This document shows, in pieces, positions 21,462-31,437 of a stretch of DNA of 64,000 nucleotides (its first letter is position 1; the number at the start of each line of letters is the position of its first letter). The translations under genes were made by a program, and so were the position numbers. Location of the stretch: the NCBI RefSeq assembly GCF_040047665.1, contig NZ_CP157355.1:1798001-1862000 (forward strand), read 5' to 3'. The notes under the pieces are model-generated. The model had not been told where the DNA came from. It searched no databases and saw only the letters and a program-made list of their open reading frames with translations. The stretch comes from Chitinibacter sp. FCG-7. Its GTDB lineage: Bacteria > Pseudomonadota > Gammaproteobacteria > Burkholderiales > Chitinibacteraceae.

Positions 21462-22424
21462 ATGCTCAATGCCTTTGTCCTCTCCGCTGGCCGTTTGATT
21501 CAGGTTCCCGCTTTAGTGCCGGAAGACTTGTCGCGACCGGAAGTATTGTGGGTGGATATGGTCGATCCGACCGATGACGAACGCGAGCTGGTGCAGCGCG
21601 TGTTTCATCTGGAATTGCCCGAAGACGAAGAGCTGAAAGATTTGGAAGAATCAGCGCGCTGTTATGTGGATGACAATGGTGTGCACATCAGTTCGTTTTT
21701 TCTGACGCACACCGAAGATGAGCACCAGAACGTTACGGTGTCATTTTTGCTCAATGAAGGCCGGCTGTTAACGATCCGGCAGGAAGAGCTGGCCGTTTTC
21801 CGGCTGTTCCGGCTGCGCGCCCGTGTGCAACCGGGCTTTGTCGGCAGTGCGCAGGAGATTTTGCTGGCGATTTACGATGCGGCGGTTGAATACGACGCCG
21901 ATGTGCTGGAAGAAATCTACGCCAAGCTCGACGGCGTGAGCCGCCGCGTGCTCGACCATAGCGCCGAGATGACCGATGAGCTGATGGGGCAGGCGCTGGC
22001 CGAGCTGGCGGGGCACGAAGACATTAACGGTAAAGTGCGGCTTGATTTGATGGACACGCGCCGCGCGCTGTCTTTTCTGTTGCGAAGTCGCCAACTCGCG
22101 CCAGCGCAGGAAAACGATCTGCGCGAAATTTTGCGCGATCTGGAGTCGCTGAATAATCACAGCGCGTTTTTGTTCGACAAGATCAACTTCTTGATGGACG
22201 CGGTGATGGGCTTGATTAATCTGGCGCAGAATAAAATCATCAAGATTTTCTCGATTGCCAGTGTGGTCTTCCTGCCGCCAACGCTGGTGGCCTCGATTTA
22301 TGGCATGAATTTCGCGCACATGCCCGAGCTGCAATTTGCCTGGGCCTATCCGGTGGCGCTGGGTTTGATGGTATTGTCGGGCATTGCGCCTTATGTCTTT
22401 TTCAAACGCAAAGGCTGGCTGTAA
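21462..22424 (+). CDS. corA: magnesium/cobalt transporter CorA
   Basis: A 320-residue 2-TM-GxN channel subunit. The long N-terminal cytoplasmic domain (1-250) includes ESARCYVDDNGVHISSFF. TM1 is followed by the selectivity motif YGMNF with MPEL in the loop, then TM2 and a basic KRKGWL C-terminus. CorA forms a pentameric Mg2+ channel. The start at 21462 fits the family N-terminus; an in-frame ATG at 21435 is possible. A TATAAT lies at 21416-21421 but without a well-spaced -35. Confidence 0.95.
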   Translation: MLNAFVLSAGRLIQVPALVPEDLSRPEVLWVDMVDPTDDERELVQRVFHLELPEDEELKDLEESARCYVDDNGVHISSFFLTHTEDEHQNVTVSFLLNEGRLLTIRQEELAVFRLFRLRARVQPGFVGSAQEILLAIYDAAVEYDADVLEEIYAKLDGVSRRVLDHSAEMTDELMGQALAELAGHEDINGKVRLDLMDTRRALSFLLRSRQLAPAQENDLREILRDLESLNNHSAFLFDKINFLMDAVMGLINLAQNKIIKIFSIASVVFLPPTLVASIYGMNFAHMPELQFAWAYPVALGLMVLSGIAPYVFFKRKGWL

Positions 22425-22537
22425 GTTAGATGCTTAAGGCCATGATTTTGCTAGAGTTCTCCGGCGTGATCGGCTAGGCTAAGGTCTGTCGTGGGCACTG
22501 TGTACCCCCACCCCGAAAACACCGCCAGGTAAGCACA

Positions 22538-23563
22538 ATGAGCGCCACCGTTCCCAACGCCGCTGAGCGAATTGCCGACATTGCCCGACGCATGTACCGT
22601 GCGCCTTCGGAAATCCTGCTGCAGGCCGAGGCTTTGCTGGCCGATAGCCACGCCTATCACGATTTGCACACCCAGGTGCACGCCTGCCTGTATCTGTCGA
22701 TTATCCGCAATCAGCTGGGCATGCGTTTTGACGATTGCTCCTTGCTGTTGCAGGCGCTGGAAATCTGCGAAGCCAATGATTACCGCCTGCTTTCGGCGCA
22801 AGTGCTTGAACGGCTTGGGCGAGATCGCTATACCGGCGGGCTGTACGCCGAATCGCTGGCTTACTGGAAGCAGTGCATCGAGGTTTGTCGTGCGCTGCGC
22901 CATTGCGGACATGCGCATGTGCAGGCGTTGATTGGGCTAGGCCATGTCTGCAGCGCGTATAACGAGCATCTGCAAGCGGTTGAATTTCACCGTGCCGCGC
23001 TGCAGCTGCTCAAGCTGCATCCAGATCCGCTGATTCATGTGCGCGCCTTGCTTAGCCTCGGCTGGGATTTGTATAACGGCGGGCAAAGCGATGAAGCCGT
23101 GCAGATTCTGCACGACACCATCGAACTTAGCCGTCAGCATAATTTTGGCCATTATGTGTCCGAATCGCTGCTGCATCTGGGCACCATTCATTTAAAAGCG
23201 CGTGATCTGGCGCAGGCCGAGCTGTACTTTGAAGAATGTCTGGAGTCGATGCAGGAAACGCCGTCGCACTGGGCCGAATGCAATCTGATGGGCATGCTGG
23301 CCGAAATCCGCTTTCTGCAAGGTTCGCCCGAAATGGCGCGCGACATTATCGAGCGCGGCATCCATCTGGCGCAGCAGGACGGCATGCGGCATATCGAGGC
23401 CAAGCTCAATGCGCAGGCGGCAGGCTATTGCGCTGCGCTCAACGACAGCAGCGGCATCGAGTATTACGGCCGCCAGCTCGAGCATTTGCACGAAGAAAAC
23501 GATCAGTCCTGGCATATCCCGGCAATTGATCTGAGTAATATCCGTCAGTATTTGCCGGGCTAG
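22538..23563 (+). CDS. TPR-repeat protein, no output domain
   Basis: A 341-residue soluble protein made of tetratricopeptide repeats throughout (for example LAYWKQCIEVCRALRHCG, ALIGLGHVCSAYNEHLQAVE, ALLSLGWDLYNGGQSDEAVQ). No signal peptide, membrane segment or catalytic domain is visible. It closely resembles the TPR parts of the proteins at 29770, 31434 and 33391, sharing a W-x-x-(C/S)-(L/I)-E...A-x-x-G-(L/I/V)-G pattern. I infer a scaffold or sensory domain. Its stop codon TAG is the first triplet of a palindromic repeat. Confidence 0.8.
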   Translation: MSATVPNAAERIADIARRMYRAPSEILLQAEALLADSHAYHDLHTQVHACLYLSIIRNQLGMRFDDCSLLLQALEICEANDYRLLSAQVLERLGRDRYTGGLYAESLAYWKQCIEVCRALRHCGHAHVQALIGLGHVCSAYNEHLQAVEFHRAALQLLKLHPDPLIHVRALLSLGWDLYNGGQSDEAVQILHDTIELSRQHNFGHYVSESLLHLGTIHLKARDLAQAELYFEECLESMQETPSHWAECNLMGMLAEIRFLQGSPEMARDIIERGIHLAQQDGMRHIEAKLNAQAAGYCAALNDSSGIEYYGRQLEHLHEENDQSWHIPAIDLSNIRQYLPG

Positions 23564-23619
23564 GTTGGTATATCCTTGTAGGCTATATTGGGATTGGTCT
23601 GTAGTGGCATACCCTTGGT
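23561..23619. repeat. dispersed palindromic repeat, copy 3
   Basis: Begins TAGGTTGGTATATCC at the stop codon of the TPR gene and ends ATTGGTCTGTAGTGGCATACCC. The core ATTGGTCT is shared with copies at 6850 and 57394. Confidence 0.65.
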
Positions 23620-23705
23620 TGCGGATTAAAGTCTTACGCTTGTCTTGAATTCATCCGGCTTGCCGCCATATCTATCTGAATAATCAATTGACGCTGGAGC
23701 CGCCC

Positions 23706-25004
23706 ATGAGCGTGCCACACCTCACTACTGCATTAACCGGCCCTTTACTGGAGCTGGAACGCAAAATCCTCGCCGCGCAACCGGAAATCGAACACTGGTT
23801 CCGCAATCAGTGGCAGGAACACACGCCACCGTTTTATGGCTCGGTCGATTTGCGCAATGCAGCGTACAAACTGGCGCCGGTCGATATGAATTTGTTCCCG
23901 GGCGGGTTTAATAATCTGAACCCGGATTTTCACCCGCTGGCGGTGCAGGCGGCGATGATGGCGCTTGAGGGTTACTGTCCGGACGCTCGGCGCATTTTGC
24001 TGATCCCGGAAAACCACACCCGCAATTTGTTCTACCTGCAAAACGTCGCCGCGCTGGCCAAAATTCTGCGTCAGGCCGGCATGGTGGTGCGCATCGGCAG
24101 CATGAATCCCGAAATCACCGAGCCCACCGAGCTGGATCTGCCTGATGGCAGCAAAATGCTGCAAGAACCGGTGGTTCGCGCTGGCAATCGCGTCGGTTTG
24201 GGCGCTGATCTGAGCGAGTTCGACCCTTGTGTCGTGCTGCTGAATAATGATCTGTCTGCGGGCATTCCCGATTTACTGAAAAATATCGAGCAAACCTTAT
24301 TGCCGCCGCTGCACGCGGGTTGGGCGGTGCGGCGCAAAACCGGGCATTTTGCCGCCTACGATAGAGTGGTCGCCGATTTTGCCAAGATTATTGATATTGA
24401 CCCATGGCTGATCAACCCGTATTTCGAACACGTTGACGGGCTGGATTTTCACGCGCGCGAAGGCGAAGAAAAGCTCGCGGCGACGATTGATGCGATGATC
24501 AAAAAAATCGCCGCCAAATACGCCGAATACAGCATTGACCAAACGCCATTCGTGATCGTTAAAGCCAATGCCGGCACCTACGGCATGGGCATTATGAGCG
24601 TTAAATCGGGCGAAGAACTCATCGGGCTGAACCGCAAGCAGCGCAATAAAATGTCGGTGATCAAGGAAGGAGTGACCGTCCACGATGTGATTGTGCAGGA
24701 AGGCGTACCGACCTTTGAAACCATCGATGACGGCGTGGCCGAGCCGGTGGTGTATATGCTGGATCGCTTTGTGATCGGTGGCTTTTACCGCGTGCACACC
24801 GACCGTGGTATTGACGAAAATCTGAATGCGCCGGGCATGCACTTCAAACCGCTGGCTTTTGCGACGCCACTTTCCACGCCCGATTGCGATGGCTCGCCCG
24901 ATTGTGAAGCAAATCGTTTCTATGCGTATGGCGTTGTGGCACGCTTGGCTTTATTGGCCGGCTCGCTGGAGCTGGAGTCTGATCCATTTGAGGGCAGCCT
25001 GTAA
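23706..25004 (+). CDS. gshA: glutamate-cysteine ligase (proteobacterial type)
   Basis: A 432-residue enzyme of the GshA type found in many beta- and some gammaproteobacteria rather than the E. coli type. Recognisable segments are [49 protein letters not shown] and [16 protein letters not shown]. It catalyses the first step of glutathione synthesis. The start at 23706 has CTGGAG upstream. The stop overlaps the gshB start (TAATG), so the pathway's two enzymes are translationally coupled. Confidence 0.93.
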   Translation: MSVPHLTTALTGPLLELERKILAAQPEIEHWFRNQWQEHTPPFYGSVDLRNAAYKLAPVDMNLFPGGFNNLNPDFHPLAVQAAMMALEGYCPDARRILLIPENHTRNLFYLQNVAALAKILRQAGMVVRIGSMNPEITEPTELDLPDGSKMLQEPVVRAGNRVGLGADLSEFDPCVVLLNNDLSAGIPDLLKNIEQTLLPPLHAGWAVRRKTGHFAAYDRVVADFAKIIDIDPWLINPYFEHVDGLDFHAREGEEKLAATIDAMIKKIAAKYAEYSIDQTPFVIVKANAGTYGMGIMSVKSGEELIGLNRKQRNKMSVIKEGVTVHDVIVQEGVPTFETIDDGVAEPVVYMLDRFVIGGFYRVHTDRGIDENLNAPGMHFKPLAFATPLSTPDCDGSPDCEANRFYAYGVVARLALLAGSLELESDPFEGSL

Positions 25005-25960
25005 TGCCAACGATGAATATCCTGTTTGTGGCCGACCCACTGGCCGGATTCAAGATTTACAAAGATTCGACCTACGCCATGATGCGCGAGGCGGCGGGCC
25101 GGGGGCATCAGGTCTGGGCTTGTCTGGCCGACGATTTGCGGCTGAAAAACGGCGTTGTTGAAGCGCGTGCGCAGTTGATTGGCTTTACCGAACAGCAAAA
25201 TGGCCACGACTGGTATCGCATTGACGGCGAAGAGGTCATCGTGCTGCGCGATCTGGGCGCGGTGGTGATGCGTAAAGATCCGCCATTTGACCAGCAATAT
25301 CTGTATGCAACTCAGCTTTTTAGCTTGGCCGAAGCGCAAGGCGCGAAAGTATTCAACCGTGGTCAGGCGCTGCGGGATTTCAATGAAAAGCTGGCGATTT
25401 TCCAGTTTTCACACTTTATCGCGCCGACCATGGTGAGCCAGAATATGGCCGATATTCGCGGCTTTGTGGCCGAGCACGGCGATGTAATCGTTAAGCCACT
25501 CGACGGCATGGGTGGGGCGGGTATCTTTCGCATCACCAGCAATGACGCCAACTTGGGCAGCATACTGGAGATGCTCAGCCACAATGGCGAACGTCTGGTG
25601 ATGGCGCAAAAGTATCTGCCAGCCATCAAGGACGGCGATAAGCGCATTTTGCTGATCGACGGTGTGCCCGTTGATTGGTGTCTGGCGCGCATTCCTGCCG
25701 ATGGTGAAACCCGCGGCAATCTGGCCGCTGGTGGCTCGGGTGTTGCGCGGCCGCTGACTGCAAGAGACAGGGAAATTGCCGAGGCGCTGGGCCCGCAACT
25801 GGCCGCGCAAGGTTTGCTACTGGTGGGGCTGGATGTGATTGGTGACAATCTGACCGAGGTGAATGTGACCAGCCCGACGTGTTTTCAGGAAATTACCGCC
25901 CAATCCGGGATTAATGTGGCGGGGCTGTTCATCGACGCAATTGAAAGGAAAGTGGCTTGA
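25004..25960 (+). CDS. gshB: glutathione synthetase
   Basis: A 318-residue ATP-grasp enzyme that adds glycine to gamma-glutamylcysteine. Segments are [20 protein letters not shown] at the N-terminus, [35 protein letters not shown] (ATP-grasp loop), [15 protein letters not shown], and [13 protein letters not shown] with the metal-binding Glu/Asn. ATG 25004 overlaps the gshA stop; ATG 25013 also fits. It overlaps the next gene at its stop. Confidence 0.95.
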   Translation: MPTMNILFVADPLAGFKIYKDSTYAMMREAAGRGHQVWACLADDLRLKNGVVEARAQLIGFTEQQNGHDWYRIDGEEVIVLRDLGAVVMRKDPPFDQQYLYATQLFSLAEAQGAKVFNRGQALRDFNEKLAIFQFSHFIAPTMVSQNMADIRGFVAEHGDVIVKPLDGMGGAGIFRITSNDANLGSILEMLSHNGERLVMAQKYLPAIKDGDKRILLIDGVPVDWCLARIPADGETRGNLAAGGSGVARPLTARDREIAEALGPQLAAQGLLLVGLDVIGDNLTEVNVTSPTCFQEITAQSGINVAGLFIDAIERKVA

Positions 25961-27009
25961 GTCGCTTTTTTTCCGTTCAGATCAGCCGCGGTCTTGTTCT
26001 AGCCGCGGCTTTTTTGCTCACGGCGTGCGGAAAAAGCGAGCTGTATCAGCAGGAAAGCTATGTCTTTGGTACGCGGGTGCAGATCAGTATTTATGGGCTG
26101 GACGAAGCGGTGGCGGCCAAGCACGCTGGTGCTGTGCTCGCCGAACTCGATCGCTTGCATCGCAAATTGCACGCGTGGCAGCCGTCGGAAATTACCCGCT
26201 TGAACGCGGCCATCCAACGCGGCGAGCTGACTACGGCCGATATTGAGCTGATCGAGATGCTCAAGGCCGCACAAAGCTATGCCCAGCAAAGCGATCAGCT
26301 ATTTAATCCGGCGGTGGGGGGGCTGGTCGAGCTATGGGGCTTTCATCGCGATACATTTGCGCCTGTCATACCCGATGCACAATCGCTCGCTAAACTGCTG
26401 GCGGCACAACCGAGCATGGCGCAGCTGCGCATCGATCAGGCCAGCATCAGCTCGGATAATCCGGCGGTGCAGATTGATCTGGGCGGCTTTGCCAAAGGCT
26501 GGGCGCTGGATCATGCGGCCAGCTATTTGCGCCAGCAAAGGGTGCTCAATGCGCTGATCAATATTGGCGGCAATGTGCTGGCGCTGGGCAAGAAAGATCA
26601 GGAGCCTTGGACAGTGGGCTTGCAGCATCCGCGCCAACCCGAGGCGATGGCAACGATTGCGCTTAAAAGCGGTGAGGCCATTGGCACTTCGGGTGACTAT
26701 CAGCGTTATTTCATGCAGGGTGGCCGTCGCCACAGCCATCTGATCGATCCGCGTACGGGGCTCAGCGCCCAAGGCATACAGGCCGTGAGCGTGATTGCGC
26801 CACCCAGCCAGTCGGCGGGCACGATTTCCGACGTGGCGACCAAGCCGATGCTGATTGGTGGTTTGGGGACGAGCTGGATGTATGCGCAGCGCTTTGGCAT
26901 TCGAGATGCGCTGGTGATCGACGAAAAGGGCGATGCGTATATTTCATCAAGCCTGCAGGCGCGGATCAAATGGCTGAAAAAGCCGCCCCACGTTTATCGT
27001 TTGCGCTAA
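25957..27009 (+). CDS. apbE: FAD:protein FMN transferase, lipoprotein
   Basis: A 350-residue ApbE-family protein. The N-terminus is a lipoprotein signal with lipobox LTAC-G. The ApbE domain has [42 protein letters not shown] and [14 protein letters not shown], covering flavin and Mg2+ binding. It attaches FMN through phosphoester bonds to Thr/Ser of membrane electron-transport subunits (Nqr, Rnf and similar) in the periplasm. The start codon is TTG in a TTGA overlap with the gshB stop, with GAAAGGAAAG before it. Coupling to glutathione synthesis suggests a redox operon. Confidence 0.92.
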   Translation: MSRFFSVQISRGLVLAAAFLLTACGKSELYQQESYVFGTRVQISIYGLDEAVAAKHAGAVLAELDRLHRKLHAWQPSEITRLNAAIQRGELTTADIELIEMLKAAQSYAQQSDQLFNPAVGGLVELWGFHRDTFAPVIPDAQSLAKLLAAQPSMAQLRIDQASISSDNPAVQIDLGGFAKGWALDHAASYLRQQRVLNALINIGGNVLALGKKDQEPWTVGLQHPRQPEAMATIALKSGEAIGTSGDYQRYFMQGGRRHSHLIDPRTGLSAQGIQAVSVIAPPSQSAGTISDVATKPMLIGGLGTSWMYAQRFGIRDALVIDEKGDAYISSSLQARIKWLKKPPHVYRLR

Positions 27010-27176
27010 AGCAGCCTTTTCTGGCTTTGCCCTCTATGTGATCGCGAAGTGTTGCAGGCAGGTGGCTTGGCATTTTTGAAGCTGCCTGAACGCTAGAAAC
27101 AGTTATATGATGCATCAATCAGGATTAATCTTTCTGCCCACAAGGTGGTAAGGCCAGAAAAAGGAAGTATTTGGGC

Positions 27177-27575
27177 ATGGTAGGCATAATCATAGTCACC
27201 CACTATTCCATGGGTGAGGCTTTGATGACATGTGCGCAGCACATCATGGGGCGTCCATTGCCCAATCTGGGGCAACTGGCCGTCAGCAAGGCCGACGACC
27301 CCGACGAGGTATTGAGTCGGGCGCAAGCATTAATCCAGGAGCTGGACGATGGCTCGGGCGTGTTGCTGCTGACCGATATTTACGGTGGTACGCCATCGAA
27401 TGTGGCTAATCGCCTGATTTGTGCCGGACGCATTGAAGCGGTCGCCGGGGTCAATCTGCCCATGCTGGTGCGCGCACTGTCGTATAGCCATCAATCACTT
27501 GAAATTGCAGTGAGTAAGGCGATTACAGGTGGGCTTGAAGGTGTTTTGTATATGTTACCCGGCAATCCGTCGTAA
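27177..27575 (+). CDS. PTS mannose-family EIIA component
   Basis: A 132-residue EIIA-Man-like protein: VGIIIVTHYSMGEAL with phosphoacceptor His9, LTDIYGGTPSNVANRL, and VNLPMLVRAL. It accepts phosphate from HPr. No EIIB or EIIC permease is present here, and the three-gene set EIIA-HPr-EI matches the regulatory PTS known in betaproteobacteria, in which EIIA is thought to act on other proteins. The start at 27177 has AAGGAAG upstream. It is the first gene of the pts operon. Confidence 0.9.
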   Translation: MVGIIIVTHYSMGEALMTCAQHIMGRPLPNLGQLAVSKADDPDEVLSRAQALIQELDDGSGVLLLTDIYGGTPSNVANRLICAGRIEAVAGVNLPMLVRALSYSHQSLEIAVSKAITGGLEGVLYMLPGNPS

Positions 27576-27590
27576 TTAGGAAATAGAACC

Positions 27591-27863
27591 ATGCCGCAAC
27601 AAGAAGTTGAAATCGTCAATAAACTGGGCTTGCATGCCAGGGCTTCGAGCAAATTTACCCAGCTGGCCAGCCAATATCAGTGTGAAGTGTGGGTGAGCCG
27701 CAATCAGAAGCGTGTGAATGCCAAATCGATCATGGGCGTGATGATGCTGGCCGCAGGCAAGGGCAGCAAAATCGTGATCGATACCAGCAATGCACCCGAC
27801 GAGCAGGTTGCGCTTGATGCGCTGGTCGCGCTGGTGGCCGACAAATTTGGCGAAGGCGAATAA
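27591..27863 (+). CDS. ptsH: phosphocarrier protein HPr
   Basis: A 90-residue HPr with phosphoacceptor His15 in GLHARASSKF and the regulatory-serine region in AKSIMGVMMLAAGKGS. The Ser would be a target of HPr kinase, which is not seen in this window. It lies 15 nt after the EIIA gene. Confidence 0.95.
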   Translation: MPQQEVEIVNKLGLHARASSKFTQLASQYQCEVWVSRNQKRVNAKSIMGVMMLAAGKGSKIVIDTSNAPDEQVALDALVALVADKFGEGE

Positions 27864-28026
27864 AAAAAACCGGTGATCGCGGCCATAAGAGCCAGCGACA
27901 CCTTTGGCAGCTTGCTGGCAGTTAGTACGCAAATATTCACGCAAAACCTCGGCCGTTCGGTGGTAATCGGCGTAGCGTGAAAGTGGCTGAACTGGCAGTG
28001 ACTGAACAGGTTTCAGGAGGGAATTG

Positions 28027-29754
28027 ATGAGTATTAGCCTGCACGGTTTAGGGGTCGGTGGCGGTATTGCCATCGGCCACGCCCATTTGGTATCGCACGC
28101 CGATATTGAAATACTTCATTATCCTGTTCCCGCTGAAGGCTTGGCCGCCGAGCTGCAACGTTTTGACGATGCCATCCGCAATACCCGCAAAGAGCTGGAA
28201 ATGCTCTGGGGCAGTATTCCTGACAATGCGCCAGCCGAGCTGGGCGCCTTCTTGAGCCTGCATATCATGCTGCTCAACGACCACACGCTCTCGAAAGAGC
28301 CGCGCCATATTATCGAAACACAGCGCTGCAACGCTGAATGGGCGGTGAAGCTGCAGCTGGATGTGCTGCTGGCCCAGTTTGACGAAATTGAAGAGGAATA
28401 CCTGCGCGAACGTCGCACCGACGTGATTCAGGTGACCGAGCGGATTTTCAAGGCATTGGCCGGGCATGAACACGGTGCGCACGCGCCGGTTTGCGATGGC
28501 GACGATTGCATTCTGGTCGCGCACGATCTGTCTCCGGCCGATATGGTGCTGTTCAAGGACACCAGTTACAAAGCCTTTATCACCGATGTGGGTGGGCTGA
28601 CTTCGCATACGGCCATTCTGGCGCGCAGTCTGGACTTGCCCTCTGTGCTGGCGCTGCGCAATGCACGCGAGATTATCCGCGAGCAAGAGCTGATTATTGT
28701 CGACGGCATCAAAGGCTGCGTGATTGTCGATCCTGATCCGGCGATTCTGGCCGAGTATCAGTTCCGGCAAAATGAATGGCTGCTCAAGCAAGCCAAATTG
28801 CAGGATATTCGTACTCAGGCCGCAGTCACACTTGATGGCACGGCGATCGAGCTGAGTGCCAATATCGAATTGCCCGACGATTGTGATCTGGCGCTGGAAA
28901 ATAGCGCCAGCGGCATTGGCCTGTTCCGTTCGGAGTTTTTATTTCTGAAAGAAAACGATCTGCCGACCGAAGAAGAGCAGTTTGAAGCCTATCGCGAAGT
29001 GGCTCAGGCCATGCAGGGCAAACCGGTGGTCATTCGGACTATCGATCTGGGTAAAGACAAAATCCCGTCCTGGCAAATCGAACGCGAAGCGCCCAACCCG
29101 GCGCTAGGGCTGACCGGTATCCGGCTATGCATGGCCGAGCCACAAATGTTCCGCACGCAACTGCGTGCGCTATTGCGGGCGTCGGCCTTTGGCAAAATCA
29201 AGCTGTTGATTCCAATGCTGTCGGCCCTGAGTGAAGTCAAGCAGACCCGGCTTCATCTGGAAGACATCAAGGCCCAATTGCGCGAAGAGGGCATTGCCTT
29301 TGACGAGCATATCGAGCTGGGCGGCATGATTGAAGTGCCTGCCGCGGCCATGGCGGTTGGGGCTTTTCTGAACCATCTGGATTTTATCTCGATTGGTACC
29401 AATGACTTGATCCAGTATTCGCTGGCCGTAGACCGCAATGATGATGCGGTTAGCCATCTGTATGATCCGCTCAACCCCGGCGTGCTGCATTTTCTCAAAC
29501 ACATCATCAGCACCGCCGACAAACTGGGCAAACCGGTGTCGATGTGCGGTGAAATGGCTGGCGACCCGAGCCTGACCCGATTACTGCTGGGGCTTGGCTT
29601 GCGCCGCTTCTCGATGTTGCCCATCCAGCTATTGAAAGTAAAACAGCAGTTGCTCACCGGCGATATTGGCCGGATCAAGCCGCTGGTGAGCAAAATGCTC
29701 AAAGCCGACGATGAAGATCAATTGCGGGCGCTATTGCAGCAGTTGAATCAATAA
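28027..29754 (+). CDS. ptsI: phosphoenolpyruvate-protein phosphotransferase, enzyme I
   Basis: A 575-residue enzyme I. The N-terminal HPr-binding domain is followed by the phosphohistidine site GGLTSHTAILAR (His194), and the C-terminal PEP-binding barrel includes GIGLFRSEFLF, ISIGTNDLIQYSLA and VSMCGEMAGDP. It transfers phosphate from PEP to HPr. A perfect AGGAGG lies 6 nt before ATG 28027. A 160-nt gap after ptsH holds nothing recognisable. Confidence 0.96.
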   Translation: MSISLHGLGVGGGIAIGHAHLVSHADIEILHYPVPAEGLAAELQRFDDAIRNTRKELEMLWGSIPDNAPAELGAFLSLHIMLLNDHTLSKEPRHIIETQRCNAEWAVKLQLDVLLAQFDEIEEEYLRERRTDVIQVTERIFKALAGHEHGAHAPVCDGDDCILVAHDLSPADMVLFKDTSYKAFITDVGGLTSHTAILARSLDLPSVLALRNAREIIREQELIIVDGIKGCVIVDPDPAILAEYQFRQNEWLLKQAKLQDIRTQAAVTLDGTAIELSANIELPDDCDLALENSASGIGLFRSEFLFLKENDLPTEEEQFEAYREVAQAMQGKPVVIRTIDLGKDKIPSWQIEREAPNPALGLTGIRLCMAEPQMFRTQLRALLRASAFGKIKLLIPMLSALSEVKQTRLHLEDIKAQLREEGIAFDEHIELGGMIEVPAAAMAVGAFLNHLDFISIGTNDLIQYSLAVDRNDDAVSHLYDPLNPGVLHFLKHIISTADKLGKPVSMCGEMAGDPSLTRLLLGLGLRRFSMLPIQLLKVKQQLLTGDIGRIKPLVSKMLKADDEDQLRALLQQLNQ

Positions 29755-29769
29755 GCGCTGCCCAAGGCT

Positions 29770-31437
29770 ATGCTTGCGTCCGATTTACGCCAGTTTCTAC
29801 CGCCCCAGTGCTGCGTGCCCGACGATATTTCCCGTTGTCTGCAGCAAGGTCGGCATTTGTTTGCCTCGCATTGCGAGTCATCGCTGATCCTGGCTCAGGC
29901 TGCGCTCGATAGTGCCTGTACGCTGGAGCACTCGGCCTTGCAAGCCGAGGCGCTGATCCTGCTGGGGCAATCGCAGCAGGTGCTGCAGCAAACCGATGTG
30001 GCGCTGGCGTCTTTTCAGCGTGCGCTGGTGCTGGGCAAGCGGCTTGAGTCTTGCGCAATTCAAAGTGTCGCCTGCGAAGGTCTGGCGCTGTGCTACCAGA
30101 ATCTGCGCCAAAATCCCAAGGCACTGCAGGCCTGGCTTAATGCACTGGAACTGGGTTTGCAATCGGGCGAGCCGGTGCGCTATATCCAGGCCTATCTGGG
30201 GATTGGTAGCCTGTATTTCCAGCACGAAAATTACGAACAGGCCTGTTATTACCAAGCACAGGCCGTTGAATGGTCTCAGCTGCAGGATGATCGTGATCTG
30301 CAAGCCAAGGCTAGACTGCATCTGGCCGCAACGCTGATCAAGATGAACGATTACAGCCTAGCTGAACAATTATTGCAGCAGACCGAAAACATCCTGCTGC
30401 TGCCGGTTCGGCTGTCCTGGCAGGCTGAAATCAATCACTATCTGGGCCTGATCCAGATGGCACGGCAGGATTGGCCGCGAGCAGAGCATTACTTTCAGGC
30501 CGCACATGCACTGAATGTCACCACCGCCTCGCGCTGGGGGCAAACCCAAAGCCTGATCAGTCTGGGGCAGCTGAGTGCACTCAAAGGTGATTTGCAGGCC
30601 GCGATTGTTCACCTGCAAGACGCTTTGCAGCTGGCCGAGCAGCAGGCGGACGATCATCTGCGCCAGCAGATCCACGCCGAGCTATCGGCCTTGTACGAAG
30701 CGCAGGGCGACTATGTGCGTGCCACTGCACACCATATCGAGTTTCATCAGTTTTATTTGCAATTGCTCAAGCAAAATACCTCGGATCAGCTCGATGCCCT
30801 GTCGTCGCGGCGCTTGAAACAGGCTGAAATCAAGCTGCAACTGTTGCGCAGCGAGCTGGAAGTCAAACAGCTGATGCAACAACGCAGCCTCGAGCATGAA
30901 AGAATGCAGCAGTTGGAAAACGCGGCTTTTCACGATGCGCTGACCGGTGCTTTTAATCGCCATGCGCTCGACGAGCAATTGCCTGTGTTGCTGCAGCAAG
31001 CGCGGCAGGATGGCTCGACCTTGTGCCTGATCATGATTGACTTTGATCATTTCAAGCAGGTCAACGATGGCTATTCGCATCAGGTGGGCGATGAGGTGCT
31101 CAAAACCGGTATCCGGCTATTGCTCGCGCTGACGCGTGAAACCGATTTGCTGGCGCGTTTTGGCGGCGAAGAGTTTGTCCTGATTTTGCCACGCAAAAAT
31201 GCACAGCTGGCGCGCCGGGTGGCCGAGCGCATGCGTCAGGAAATCGAGCAGTTTGACTGGGCCGCGCTCGCCCCCGGTCTGGCGGTGACTATCAGTCTGG
31301 GCTGCGCCCAATGGCATTCCGGGATGGGGATTGATGATTTGATGGCCGCCGCCGACCAGGCGCTCTATCAAGCCAAACATGCGGGGCGCAATCAGGTGTG
31401 CCTAGCGCCAGTTCCGCCAACAGGAGCAGCGCAATGA
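29770..31437 (+). CDS. TPR-GGDEF diguanylate cyclase
   Basis: A 555-residue soluble protein. About residues 25-345 are TPR repeats, a coiled coil follows (about 345-390), and the GGDEF domain occupies ~395-550. The active site is GGEEF (465-469), with the Mg2+/GTP segment IDFDHFKQVNDGYSH intact and the product-inhibition I-site RETD (456-459) at the usual distance. It should therefore be an active, feedback-inhibited producer of cyclic di-GMP. It starts 15 nt after ptsI and overlaps the next TPR gene by 4 nt, suggesting co-transcription with the PTS. The N-terminal TPR part resembles three other proteins in this window. Confidence 0.88.
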   Translation: MLASDLRQFLPPQCCVPDDISRCLQQGRHLFASHCESSLILAQAALDSACTLEHSALQAEALILLGQSQQVLQQTDVALASFQRALVLGKRLESCAIQSVACEGLALCYQNLRQNPKALQAWLNALELGLQSGEPVRYIQAYLGIGSLYFQHENYEQACYYQAQAVEWSQLQDDRDLQAKARLHLAATLIKMNDYSLAEQLLQQTENILLLPVRLSWQAEINHYLGLIQMARQDWPRAEHYFQAAHALNVTTASRWGQTQSLISLGQLSALKGDLQAAIVHLQDALQLAEQQADDHLRQQIHAELSALYEAQGDYVRATAHHIEFHQFYLQLLKQNTSDQLDALSSRRLKQAEIKLQLLRSELEVKQLMQQRSLEHERMQQLENAAFHDALTGAFNRHALDEQLPVLLQQARQDGSTLCLIMIDFDHFKQVNDGYSHQVGDEVLKTGIRLLLALTRETDLLARFGGEEFVLILPRKNAQLARRVAERMRQEIEQFDWAALAPGLAVTISLGCAQWHSGMGIDDLMAAADQALYQAKHAGRNQVCLAPVPPTGAAQ

